Shown: piece by piece, positions 37,325 through 45,663 of the stretch | How positions within the stretch are numbered: position 1 is the stretch's first letter | Layout of the letters: the number at the start of each line of letters is the position of its first letter | NCBI RefSeq assembly: GCF_030272705.1 | Contig: NZ_JARFYM010000007.1 | Location: 168,425 to 232,424 of the forward strand | Reading direction: 5' to 3' | Source: Rhizobium mayense | GTDB lineage: Bacteria; Pseudomonadota; Alphaproteobacteria; Rhizobiales; Rhizobiaceae | Length of the DNA stretch: 64,000 nucleotides | Program-made: the position numbers and the translations under genes | Notes under the pieces: generated by a model | Seen by the model: the letters and a program-made list of their open reading frames with translations, nothing else | Databases searched by the model: none | Told to the model about the DNA's origin: nothing

Positions 37325-38186
37325 GAGACAGCTCCGCCTGCCGGTTTTCCTTGGCCATGAAACCAAGCGCATGGCAGGTACTGATGACGTGCGTGCCGCC
37401 CTTTTCCTGCTCTTCCCTGATCTGTTCGTGCAGCGTGTGCAGTTTCGTCCAGTGGGTCCGCGGCCGATAATGGTGCTCGGCATGATAGCCGTTGCCGAAC
37501 CACAGCCAGTTATAGAATGCTTTGTAGCTGCTGACGCCCCAGGCGATCGGCTCGTCCGGGTCGCCGTGCAGATGCTCGTAGTAGCCGTTGAGCGACGACA
37601 GGCAGTTGCCGAAATAATAGAAGGGCACGAAGAACAGCACGGCCTTCCAGTCATAGATCAGCGCAATCGCGGCAAGCCCCAGGAAGAAGAAGAGTTCGAA
37701 CCGGCCCCATTTCGCGTCGAAAGGGCGATTACGGGCAATGGCCTTGTGAATGTCGCCGAGGCTGTCGCGAAAGAAGCTCAGAAGCGTGTAGGACCACACA
37801 TTTTCCGGTTCGCCGTTGCGGCCGTGGCGGTAGATCGACAGGAGATCGATCGTATCGCCCTTTTCGTCCGGCCGGTCGCTGTTGCCGGAGTGATGGCGCA
37901 TATGCACCCAATGATAGTAGGTCTGCGAAAAGCCGATTGCGGCCGATTCCAGCAGGCTGAACGCGTAGTTCATCCAACGCGGCTTGAAATAGGGCGTGTG
38001 GATGAAATTATGGGATATGCTGTTGATGTTCCACGAGATCGATACGGCGTACAGGCAGCCGAGGACAGCGGAAAGCCACAGGGGTCGGCTCGCGAAACCT
38101 ACGATCAGATAAACGTCGAAAGCGAGATGCGCCACAGCGGCCAGAACCGGTGCGGCATCCCATCTGGTGTGCGCAAAAATTTTCAT
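37311..38186 (-). CDS. Fatty acid desaturase family protein
   Basis: A 291-residue integral-membrane di-iron enzyme. Three His boxes are clear: HNFIH (59-63), HMRHH (95-99) and HAEHH (235-239). Hydrophobic segments flank them (near 10-55, 165-200). It is related to the acyl-lipid/sphingolipid-type desaturase superfamily, which also contains hydroxylases and ketolases. The start overlaps the SMR stop by four bases. The substrate chain may be on a lipid or an amide; unsaturation could feed the CFA synthase encoded in the same operon. Confidence 0.92.
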   Translation of the reverse strand: MKIFAHTRWDAAPVLAAVAHLAFDVYLIVGFASRPLWLSAVLGCLYAVSISWNINSISHNFIHTPYFKPRWMNYAFSLLESAAIGFSQTYYHWVHMRHHSGNSDRPDEKGDTIDLLSIYRHGRNGEPENVWSYTLLSFFRDSLGDIHKAIARNRPFDAKWGRFELFFFLGLAAIALIYDWKAVLFFVPFYYFGNCLSSLNGYYEHLHGDPDEPIAWGVSSYKAFYNWLWFGNGYHAEHHYRPRTHWTKLHTLHEQIREEQEKGGTHVISTCHALGFMAKENRQAELSHEVR

Positions 38187-38536
38187 AGTCCGGTTACTCC
38201 CACACAGGCCACGCCGGCGGTCACGAGAAAGACGCCCGTTGCGTGGCGGAGGTTAATGTTTTCCTTGAAGATCAGGGCTCCGGCCAAGACGATGACGACA
38301 TAGCTCAGCGCCATGAGCGGAAAGGCAATGGATAGGGGCACGTGCTCAAGCACGGCGGTCCAGGCCAGCAGTTCCACGGCCCAGAAGACGATGCCTAGCC
38401 AGATGACAGGCTTGGCCAGCGCCGAGAGCAATGCGTTTTCGTTTGCCGCCTGCTTGAAACAGACCTCGCGTGCCGTTTCTGCCAGCACGCAGAAAAGGAT
38501 CAGTGCAAGCATCGGAAGGGTCAGACTGCCGCTCAT
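38183..38536 (-). CDS. SMR/EamA-type four-helix transporter subunit
   Basis: A 117-residue protein with four membrane helices and an SMR-like Glu in helix 1 (LAETAREVCFKQA). Helix 3 contains AFPLMALSYVVIVLAG, matching the companion subunit at 34949-35377. The length and the paired occurrence resemble ArnE/ArnF and MdtI/MdtJ heterodimers. ATGA overlap with the arginase-fold gene and with the desaturase gene shows tight co-translation. A role in exporting or flipping an amine-containing product is inference. Confidence 0.85.
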   Translation of the reverse strand: MSGSLTLPMLALILFCVLAETAREVCFKQAANENALLSALAKPVIWLGIVFWAVELLAWTAVLEHVPLSIAFPLMALSYVVIVLAGALIFKENINLRHATGVFLVTAGVACVGVTGL

Positions 38537-39486
38537 GCCATGTACTCCGCCAGGACCTCCAACAACGCGTGATTTGCGGCACTGTTGATGTTCCTGGTTG
38601 TTTCGGGCTTCGGCCGGACATGTGGCTGATCGATAAAAATCTCCGCCTTTTTCAAAAGCCGGGTCCTCAAATCGCCGGCATAGATCGGGGCGGAGTAGTC
38701 ACCGATGACATCGGCGCCAATGATGCGATGGCGGCTGCCGATCTCGCTGATCAACGCCAGCAGATAGGGTAGCCGCATCTGACCTTGGTCCCAGTTCGTC
38801 ACGGCGTCGTCTGCGGCCAAGACGTCCTTGTCGATCGTCACGTAGACCGCCTCGGTGCGAATTCGACTCAGCATCTGGTCGATGAAATTTTCCTCGCCGA
38901 TCTCGGCAATGGATTTCCAGTGCAATGCCCCCTTCTCCTGCCGGTAGCTGGCGCCGCTGCCATAATCGGCCAGCACACGGCTCGGAGCGTGTTGATAGGG
39001 GTAGAGTTCGAGCTTGCCGTCGCCGAGCCAATGCAGATTGGCTCCCTTGCGCTCCGGGCTGCGAAGGTCCCGGCTGCAAACACCGATGGTGATGACCTTC
39101 TGGATATTCGGATGAGCGAGTGCGCTGTTGACCCAGGATCCGCAATGCATGCCACCCTTGAAGGTGACCCAGTCCGGATGATTGTCGAAATGAATAAGCG
39201 TTGCGGAAGCGGATTGCCGCTCCAGAGCCCCGTCAAGAAGCAGTGCCGTCACATGATGAAAGTCGCCCGAGCCCATGAAACAGAGCTGCGGATCCTTGCC
39301 GGCTGCGGGAGTGCTTCTGACGATATTGCGGCCGAGTTCGGCAAGTGCCTTCTGGTTGCTCCAGAGCCGGACCGCGGTGCCGGTTCCCTTGTCGACATGC
39401 TGGCACGCGCCCGCAAGTTTGCAGGCGCGCACGAAATCCGGCTGCAACTCCAACGCATCATCGAGATGAAGAAGAAGGAGTTGCAC
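38533..39486 (-). CDS. Arginase/ureohydrolase-fold protein, divergent
   Basis: A 317-residue arginase-family protein. Candidate metal ligands lie in GSGDFHH (72-78, family GGDHS), FDNHPDW (Asp101, His103, Asp105; family DAHxD) and TIDKDVL (Asp219, Asp221; family DxD). The metal-binding skeleton is kept, but motifs around it differ from arginase, agmatinase and formiminoglutamase, so the substrate is probably new. The start is GTG at 39484-39486 with GGAG eight bases upstream, four bases after the aminotransferase stop; an upstream TTG frame is less likely. It ends overlapping the SMR start (ATGA). Confidence 0.85.
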   Translation of the reverse strand: MQLLLLHLDDALELQPDFVRACKLAGACQHVDKGTGTAVRLWSNQKALAELGRNIVRSTPAAGKDPQLCFMGSGDFHHVTALLLDGALERQSASATLIHFDNHPDWVTFKGGMHCGSWVNSALAHPNIQKVITIGVCSRDLRSPERKGANLHWLGDGKLELYPYQHAPSRVLADYGSGASYRQEKGALHWKSIAEIGEENFIDQMLSRIRTEAVYVTIDKDVLAADDAVTNWDQGQMRLPYLLALISEIGSRHRIIGADVIGDYSAPIYAGDLRTRLLKKAEIFIDQPHVRPKPETTRNINSAANHALLEVLAEYMA

Positions 39487-39490
39487 CGCC

Positions 39491-40912
39491 TTATCTCCGA
39501 GCCGCGCGCGTGAGAAGCTGATCGAGCAGGGCAATCGCCAGATCGATTTCCTCGCGGGTGATCAGCAGGTTGGGCGCAAAGGTAATGACGTTCTTGTGGT
39601 AGCCGCCGACATCGAGCACGAGGCCGTACATTTTGGCGCCGACCTGCAGATCGCCCTTCATGCCTTCGTCGCAAAGCCAATCCATCGTGGCCTTGTCCGG
39701 CGTGTAGCTGTCGTCCTTGCAGATCTCCATCCGTAGGGCTAGGCCCAGACCGTCGACTTCGCCGACGATGGCATGGCGCTTTTGCAATTGTTTCAACCCA
39801 TCGAGGAAATAGGCGCCCTTGGCCATGATGGCCGCGCCGAAATCCTCCTCTTCCAACATCTTCATGGTTTCGAGAGCCACGGCGGTCCCCATCGGGTTGC
39901 TGGCGAAGGTGGAATGTGTCGAGCCAGGCGGGAAGATCGTCGGATTGATCATCTCTTCTTTCGCCCAGACGCCTGAAAGCGGATTGAGCCCATTGGTGAT
40001 CGCCTTGCCGAAGACGAGAGCATCGGGTGAAACGCCGAAATGCTCGATCGACCAGAGCTTGCCGGTGCGGTAGACGCCCATCTGGATTTCGTCGACGACG
40101 AGCAGGATGCCGTGATCGTCCAGCACCTTCTTGAGTTCGATGAAGAAATTCATCGGCGGAATGACGTAGCCGCCGGTGCCTTGGATCGGCTCGATGTAAA
40201 AGGCGGCATATTCGGACTTCTCGGCCTTCGGGTCCCAGACGCCGTTATATTCGCTCTCGAACAGGCGGGCGAACTTCTGGACGCAATAGTGTCCGTATTC
40301 CTCCTTCGACATGCCCTTCGGACCGCGGAAATGATAGGGGAACTCGACGAACTGCGCCCGATCCCCGAAGTGGCCGTAACGGCGGCGATAGCGGTAGCTC
40401 GACGTGATCGCCGAGGCACCGAGCGTGCGGCCATGATAACCGCCCTCGAAGGCGAACATCAGGCTCTTGCCGCCGGTAAAGTTACGCACCAGCTTCAAGG
40501 AATCCTCGACGGCCTGCGAGCCGCCGACATTGAAATGAACCCGACCCTTGCGCCCGAACTTGCGTTCGGCGTCCTGGGCGATCATCGCTGCCAGTTCCAC
40601 CTTTTCGCGATGCAGATATTGCGATGCGACCTGCGGCAGCCGGTCGAGCTGACGGTGCGCGGCGGCATTCAGGCGTTCGTTGCGATAGCCGAAATTGACG
40701 GCCGAATACCACATCTGCAGATCGAGGAACGGTGTTCCTGCCCGGTCGTAAACGTAGGAACCGTCGCATTCCTCGAAGAATTTCGGTTTTGCCGTGTAGT
40801 GGACCGTATCGCCATGGGAGCAATAGGCTTCCTCGAGGATACGCAACTCTGCCTCAGATCTGACGGGCGATTGCATCTCGCCACTGAAGGCTTCGGCTAC
40901 ATTGGTTTTCAT
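39491..40912 (-). CDS. Class III PLP-dependent aminotransferase
   Basis: A 473-residue omega-type aminotransferase. The fold is shown by GGSQAVEDSLKLVRNFTGGK (cofactor phosphate loop), EGGYHGRTLGASAITSS, the PLP-ring Asp in LVVDEIQMGVYRTGK, and the Schiff-base Lys in VFGKAITNGLNPLSG. Similar proteins are ornithine, GABA or diaminobutyrate transaminases; the amine substrate is not predictable. AGAGGCATTT provides a ribosome site. It follows the HAD gene by 19 bases and precedes the arginase-fold gene by four. Confidence 0.93.
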   Translation of the reverse strand: MKTNVAEAFSGEMQSPVRSEAELRILEEAYCSHGDTVHYTAKPKFFEECDGSYVYDRAGTPFLDLQMWYSAVNFGYRNERLNAAAHRQLDRLPQVASQYLHREKVELAAMIAQDAERKFGRKGRVHFNVGGSQAVEDSLKLVRNFTGGKSLMFAFEGGYHGRTLGASAITSSYRYRRRYGHFGDRAQFVEFPYHFRGPKGMSKEEYGHYCVQKFARLFESEYNGVWDPKAEKSEYAAFYIEPIQGTGGYVIPPMNFFIELKKVLDDHGILLVVDEIQMGVYRTGKLWSIEHFGVSPDALVFGKAITNGLNPLSGVWAKEEMINPTIFPPGSTHSTFASNPMGTAVALETMKMLEEEDFGAAIMAKGAYFLDGLKQLQKRHAIVGEVDGLGLALRMEICKDDSYTPDKATMDWLCDEGMKGDLQVGAKMYGLVLDVGGYHKNVITFAPNLLITREEIDLAIALLDQLLTRAARR

Positions 40913-40931
40913 TAAATGCCTCTCGGTCTGT

Positions 40932-41615
40932 TCATGCGATCTTGGAATGCAGCAGCGCGCGGTGTCCCCGTGCGGCGCTGGGGAGGATTGCTTTCATCTT
41001 TGGAAGCAGGTCGGTGAAATCTTCGAACCCGACAAAAGGAATGCCGCGGTCGACGCAATAATCGGCGAGCTTGTCTTTTGCGAAGACGAGGTCGACCTTG
41101 TCGGCAACGCAGAAATCGCTTCGTCCATCACCAATGTAGATCTGCAGTTCGGCGCTTTTGACAACCAGGCACTTGCAGACGCCTGAACCGGACATGCAGC
41201 CGGCTGTCGTGGACGACGGGGAAAGAGAATACGACTCTCGGCCATGGACGAAGCGATGGGTGAGGATGTTGGCGATAATCGGCAGGTCTTCGATGCCGTG
41301 GCGCGCCAGGATGTAACGAATGAAGTAATCGACACCATCGCTGACGATCGTCACGGGCAGATCACTGTGATTGCAATAGGACAGGAAATCCTGGAAGCCG
41401 GGGTCGATGGACACGGTGTTCAGGAGCGCGTCGAGATCCGCCCGGCTCGCCTGGACGAGGGCGATCTGCCGGCGCATACATTCTGCCGACCCGATCAGCC
41501 CCTGTTTCCACTGCTGTTCTATGTCTTCCCATTCGGAACCGGCGAAACGGGACAACACCATATCCGTCGCGTCTTCGATGGATATGGTTCCATCAAAATC
41601 GCAAAACACCTGCAT
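40932..41615 (-). CDS. HAD-IB family phosphatase (MtnX/PSPase-like)
   Basis: A 227-residue HAD hydrolase. The nucleophile motif is CDFDGTI (Asp6, Asp8), motif II Ser/Thr in TIVSDGVDYF, and motif IV GDGRSDFCVADKVDLVFAKD. This is the IB subclass, like phosphoserine phosphatase and MtnX. An insertion of SSTTAGCMSGSGVCKC carries three Cys, two of them near the C-x-C, and may bind a metal. ATG 41615 is chosen over a longer frame. It is the first of the nine overlapping genes, 102 bases after the kinase gene on the same strand. Confidence 0.88.
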   Translation of the reverse strand: MQVFCDFDGTISIEDATDMVLSRFAGSEWEDIEQQWKQGLIGSAECMRRQIALVQASRADLDALLNTVSIDPGFQDFLSYCNHSDLPVTIVSDGVDYFIRYILARHGIEDLPIIANILTHRFVHGRESYSLSPSSTTAGCMSGSGVCKCLVVKSAELQIYIGDGRSDFCVADKVDLVFAKDKLADYCVDRGIPFVGFEDFTDLLPKMKAILPSAARGHRALLHSKIA

Positions 41616-41640
41616 GAAAATGCCCTTTCGCCTTATCCCT

Positions 41641-41659
41641 AAGTTGCATCTAACAACTT
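41641..41659. promoter_or_regulatory. Inverted repeat in the gap upstream of the HAD gene
   Basis: AAGTTG (41641-41646) and CAACTT (41654-41659) form a perfect inverted repeat, and CTAAGTTG occurs again at 41709-41716. The gap of about 100 bases between the kinase stop and the HAD start could carry an internal promoter or operator for the biosynthetic genes. Confidence 0.35.
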
Positions 41660-41717
41660 CGGATGAGCCGGGCATGAGGGGAGGATGATGCGAAAATGAA
41701 AAACGCGGCTAAGTTGG

Positions 41718-43097
41718 TTATCTGCTTTTCGACAGCCTTAAATCGACCCGCAGGCCCGTTCCCCAGCGCGGCGTCGAGAGCTCGATCGTTGCGGCGAGAC
41801 GATCCGCAGTATCGGCGACAATCGCAAGACCAAGGCCCGCGCCGTCGGTATGAAGTGTATCGAGCCGATAGAACCGCTGAAAGACCGCCGCGCGTTCATC
41901 GGGTGGAATACCAGGCCCGCTGTCGCTGATCGAGATTCGCCACAGGTCGTTTTCGGACGCGATCACCACTTCGATCCTGCCACCGACGGGCGTGTATTTG
42001 ATGGCGTTGTCCAAAAGATTGCTGATCATCATGCGCAGCAGTGATTCATCCGTTTTGACCTGCGCCGTCTCACCCCCGTCGAGCGAGACGTCAAGCTGCC
42101 GGCTGGTGATGATGTTGCCGAATTCCGCCAGCACCGATGCCACCAAATGGTAGAGCTGGACGGGGATGGGATTAAGAGGATGATGGCTTACTCTGGCCAG
42201 TCGCAACAGCTGCTCAATCAGATGTATGGCGCGATTGTTGCTGGCCACGAGATCGGCGATGATCGTCTGTCGTTCCTGCTCGCTGTCGCTATTGCCCAGC
42301 ATCTGCAGCAACAGCTTCACGCTGGCCTGCGGGGTACGCAACTGATGCGCCGCAAGATCGGAGAAGCGCCGCTCAAGCGTCAATGAATGACCTAGTTTGT
42401 CGAGAAGCTGGTTGATAGAGCGGCCGAGGGGCAACAGGTCCCGCGGCAGACCTTCGACGGGGATGGCGGAGAGATCGTCGGGCGAGCGGGTGCGGATCTG
42501 GCGCACCAGCCCGTGGATCGTCCGCAACCCGCTGTTGATGCCGAGCCAGATGAGAAAGCCGATGACCGGCACCAGCACGAGCAGTGGAAAGAAGAGATTG
42601 AGCAGGATGTTGGAAACCAGCGTTTCCCGAAGAGCGATCTTCTCGCCGATCTCCATGACGATGGTCGTATTCGGAATCGGCAGCGAATAGACCCGCCATT
42701 CCTCGCCCTTATAATTGAGCGTGGTGAAGCCGACCTTCTGCTGCGGCACGTCGGACTGGAACGCCGTGCTGCTGTAGAAGCGAATGCGGCCGTCCACCCA
42801 GGCGCGAAACATGTGGGCGTCGGCATAGTCGTCAGCGTCCTCGTTGAAGGCTAGCTGGTTGTCCATATTGAAGTCGATGTCTTCGATCTGTTTCGGAGAG
42901 TGATCCGGCGTTCTTTCCAGCGGGCGGCGCAGCAGACTCCAGATGACGTTGGCATCGTCGATGAGCTGGGCATCGTAAATATTGTTGATCTCGCGCGTTG
43001 CGCTGTTGAACGCGAAGGCACCGATCACCACGATCGTCACCACCACGACCGGCGCGATCCTGAAGAAGAGTTTGCGGGTTAGCGTGGAGTTGTTCAT
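41718..43097 (-). CDS. Sensor histidine kinase (QseC/PmrB-like)
   Basis: A 459-residue kinase. Membrane segment 1 is near 14-30 (PVVVVTIVVIGAFAF), a periplasmic domain of 2CSK_N type lies to about 160, segment 2 is near 163-187, then a linker and HisKA with His251 in SDLAAHQLRTPQAS. The HATPase has NLLDNAIKYTP, SDSGPGIP and GAGLGLAIVADTA. ATG 43097 overlaps the regulator stop by four bases (ATGA); a longer frame upstream is inside the regulator gene. With no terminator seen before the HAD gene, the sensor may be part of the same transcript. Confidence 0.93.
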   Translation of the reverse strand: MNNSTLTRKLFFRIAPVVVVTIVVIGAFAFNSATREINNIYDAQLIDDANVIWSLLRRPLERTPDHSPKQIEDIDFNMDNQLAFNEDADDYADAHMFRAWVDGRIRFYSSTAFQSDVPQQKVGFTTLNYKGEEWRVYSLPIPNTTIVMEIGEKIALRETLVSNILLNLFFPLLVLVPVIGFLIWLGINSGLRTIHGLVRQIRTRSPDDLSAIPVEGLPRDLLPLGRSINQLLDKLGHSLTLERRFSDLAAHQLRTPQASVKLLLQMLGNSDSEQERQTIIADLVASNNRAIHLIEQLLRLARVSHHPLNPIPVQLYHLVASVLAEFGNIITSRQLDVSLDGGETAQVKTDESLLRMMISNLLDNAIKYTPVGGRIEVVIASENDLWRISISDSGPGIPPDERAAVFQRFYRLDTLHTDGAGLGLAIVADTADRLAATIELSTPRWGTGLRVDLRLSKSR

Positions 43098-43762
43098 CGC
43101 TCGACCATGTATCCAACGCCACGGATCGATTTTATGAAATCTGTGCCGAGCTTCTTGCGCAGATTGTAGATCGTCACTTCGATCGCGTTGCTCTCGATCG
43201 TGTTGTCGGCATCGTAAAGCGCATATTCGATATCGTTCTTGGTCACGTATCGACCGCTGCGCTCCATCAGCAGTTTCAGCAAATGGAATTCCTTGGCGGT
43301 GGTATGAACCTGCGCACTCCCCTTGCGGGCAACCATCGCCGACGGATCGATCTCGACATCGCCGCATCGGATGAGGCTTTCGGTTCGCCCGTCGCGACGG
43401 CGGATTAGCGCGCGCAGGCGGGCCAGCAGCTCATCGAGATCGAACGGCTTGACCAGATAGTCGTCTGCGCCCTCGTCGAGCCCCTCGACTTTCTGGCGCA
43501 CGGCATCGAGCGCGGTCAGCAACAGGACAGGCACGGAATTGCCCCTCTGCCGAATATGCCTCAACACCTCCATGCCGTTGAGCTGCGGGAGGTTGATATC
43601 GAGGATGACAGCCGCGAAATGCGAATGCTGCGCAGCTTCCAGGCCGGACTCGCCGTCCCGCATCCAATCGACGCCGTAAGCGTGCTTCTCCAACGCCTTC
43701 TTGAGGGATGATCCAAGAATATTGTCGTCTTCAACAAGCAGAACACGCACGGTCGATCTCAT
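43094..43762 (-). CDS. OmpR-family response regulator (QseB/PmrA-like)
   Basis: A 222-residue regulator: receiver with LLVEDDNILG, Asp55 in AVILDINLPQLNG, LTALDA and YLVKPFDLDEL, and winged helix ending in GVGYMVER. It is the first gene of a minus-strand set: regulator, kinase, then the nine biosynthetic genes. The two-Cys gene is divergent from it across 227 bases, so both promoters and probably the binding site lie at 43763-43989. Confidence 0.94.
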   Translation of the reverse strand: MRSTVRVLLVEDDNILGSSLKKALEKHAYGVDWMRDGESGLEAAQHSHFAAVILDINLPQLNGMEVLRHIRQRGNSVPVLLLTALDAVRQKVEGLDEGADDYLVKPFDLDELLARLRALIRRRDGRTESLIRCGDVEIDPSAMVARKGSAQVHTTAKEFHLLKLLMERSGRYVTKNDIEYALYDADNTIESNAIEVTIYNLRKKLGTDFIKSIRGVGYMVER

Positions 43763-43989
43763 TCGTCAATGGGGATTGTGGAGCCGATGTGAACCGTAAT
43801 TGAAGCGGCCTTGTGGCAGAGGTATAATGAAATGTTTCGGTCCAACAAGACCTGCAAGAGCGTATCCGAGCTGCTTCACAGTGTCCGATTGTCTTTCTCA
43901 TCTCTCTCCCCGCATTCGACGGTATCCTGAGACGTTTGGCTTACATGTTTTATCCGTAGACTGCGAACGGGGCTGAGGGATGCAGGGAC

Positions 43990-44274
43990 ATGAAAACGCT
44001 CGCTCTTGTCGCTCCATCGCTTATCTCAATCACTTTCGCCCTTTCGTTCACCGCCTTAGCCGCGAATACCGCAACCACCGGAAACAGCAATTCCGGGCCA
44101 TGCGCGAAAATGGTGGACAGCATCAATAATGGGTTGAAGTCATCGGCGATCAGCGCCGCCGACAGAAAGCGGGCGCAGGCGCTGGTGGCTGAAGCTCTTA
44201 AGCGTTGCAAGGCCAACGACTTTTCCGGAGCCGACAGCTATTTCATCGAGGCCTTGAAGATGCTGCACAAGTAA
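43990..44274 (+). CDS. Small secreted two-Cys protein (paralogue of the one at 29412)
   Basis: A 94-residue protein with signal peptide (SITFALSFTALAA) and mature helical part. Cys38 and Cys73 are 35 residues apart, as in the protein at 29412. Matching stretches are GPCAKMVDSI with APCEQMLKDM, and EALKRCKANDF with KAIERCNADDD. It is divergent from the response regulator gene. Occurrence next to a second two-component system suggests these small proteins belong to the signalling modules. Function unknown. Confidence 0.78.
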   Translation: MKTLALVAPSLISITFALSFTALAANTATTGNSNSGPCAKMVDSINNGLKSSAISAADRKRAQALVAEALKRCKANDFSGADSYFIEALKMLHK

Positions 44275-44572
44275 CTCCTGGATGAATTGTGTAAAAAGCT
44301 TTTCACTTGACAGATGTGGGCCGACACATAAGTATATCAATGCAATCTACGCACGATCTTAATTATCAAAAACGTCTAGTTAGACGATAAGCTTGTAATC
44401 ATTATGTATTAATTCCTTCATTATTGAGCCATCTTAACATGATGCAGCACAAATAAATTGTCTCTGTTCATGCTGAGAGGGAATCCTGAGTGGAGGCGAT
44501 CGTTAAGCGAGAACGCAACCGGCGCGAGGCGGCAAATGAGGGATTACGCGCTACCACGGATTGGTGGTTCCG
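44275..44572. other. AT-rich intergenic region
   Basis: About 300 bases with high A+T content from 44330 to 44460. It contains AAAAGCTTTT (44294-44303) soon after the two-Cys stop, which may act as a terminator stem, and CGTCTAGTTAGACG (44373-44386), an inverted repeat with two central bases. I see no gene. It probably contains the promoter for the hypothetical gene at 44573. Confidence 0.5.
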
Positions 44573-45652
44573 ATGACGAAGGTTTCGGAGAGGATCAAGC
44601 AATTCATAGCAAGCCGGATCGTCTGGCGCAGCCTGCTCGCGATCTGTGTTATCGCGCTATTTATTCTTATTGTCGTTCGCCCGTGGGAAGATGACACATC
44701 CGACATTGAGAGCAACGTCGCCTTGGCCTGGAACAAGGCCATCGATCGGCTCGGCATGGAGCCGCTTTATCCTCCTCAGGAAGATTTCTTCGTCGGCGAC
44801 ATCTACATCGTAGCGACACGATCCAAAGAAGCGCCCGTTCCTGATTATCCGTCCGAGGTTTTCGAAGGCAAAGGCTTCAAGATCGGCCATGTCGATCTTC
44901 GCGCGAAAATCAATGGCCGCGACCAGACCCCTCGTTTCGCCGTGACCAAGCTGGTGGCGACAGGTAACGCCGACAGCGATCAATCGAACGTCGAACTCTC
45001 AAACACGTCCGATGCCAACCTCGTTTCTCTGTCGGAAATCTCGTTTCCCGGCGTTTCGATCCGACGCAAGCTGAACAGCGGTACGCGCTATAATCTCTTT
45101 GCGCTCGGGCGCGATACCTCCACGGTCGAGGACATCACGATCTCAAAGGCCGAGACCTATTCGGTTCCGGTTCTCGACGCCTTATCCGCCCTAGGGCAAT
45201 ATTGCGCCGACGAGGCGACCGAAAAATTGTGCGGCGACCACTATGCTCGGAAAATATTCGAATTCGTGTTCGGCCGCGACATCGATGCCAAATATCAGGG
45301 AAAATTCATCTTCAACCTGACCATCAAGCTCGTCAGCCAGGTTTATCTGACGCGACAGATTGATGTTGCGACGGGAGCAGCCGACGGCGTGCGCTACTCG
45401 GTTTCAAAGTCATCCCCGCACAAAGGGGCCGCCAAGAACAATGGGGAGGATCAGAGCCCAGGGAAGGATACCACCGCCAAGTCGGATGCCGCCGCCGATG
45501 TCGACAAGGATCCGCCGCCGGTCCCCCTTTCCTCTGAGTTTATGCGCTACGCGGCGCAAAATGGCGCCACAATCGCAAACAGGCAGACATTCGCGAAACC
45601 CCTCGCCTTCGGTTTCCGATCCGTATCTTTCGCAATCGACCCCAATCCTTGA
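44573..45652 (+). CDS. Hypothetical membrane-anchored protein
   Basis: A 359-residue protein that I do not recognise. One membrane segment near residues 20-38 (LLAICVIALFILIVVRP) is preceded by positive residues, so the bulk is probably periplasmic. The region 40-270 looks globular with beta strands and two Cys (QYCADEATEKLCGD) close enough for a disulfide. The tail (near 285-315) is low-complexity, Asp/Lys/Pro-rich. ATG 44573 is preferred to a GTG at 44561. The next gene starts 11 bases downstream and is probably co-transcribed. Confidence 0.72.
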   Translation: MTKVSERIKQFIASRIVWRSLLAICVIALFILIVVRPWEDDTSDIESNVALAWNKAIDRLGMEPLYPPQEDFFVGDIYIVATRSKEAPVPDYPSEVFEGKGFKIGHVDLRAKINGRDQTPRFAVTKLVATGNADSDQSNVELSNTSDANLVSLSEISFPGVSIRRKLNSGTRYNLFALGRDTSTVEDITISKAETYSVPVLDALSALGQYCADEATEKLCGDHYARKIFEFVFGRDIDAKYQGKFIFNLTIKLVSQVYLTRQIDVATGAADGVRYSVSKSSPHKGAAKNNGEDQSPGKDTTAKSDAAADVDKDPPPVPLSSEFMRYAAQNGATIANRQTFAKPLAFGFRSVSFAIDPNP

Positions 45653-45663
45653 GGAGAGATGCC

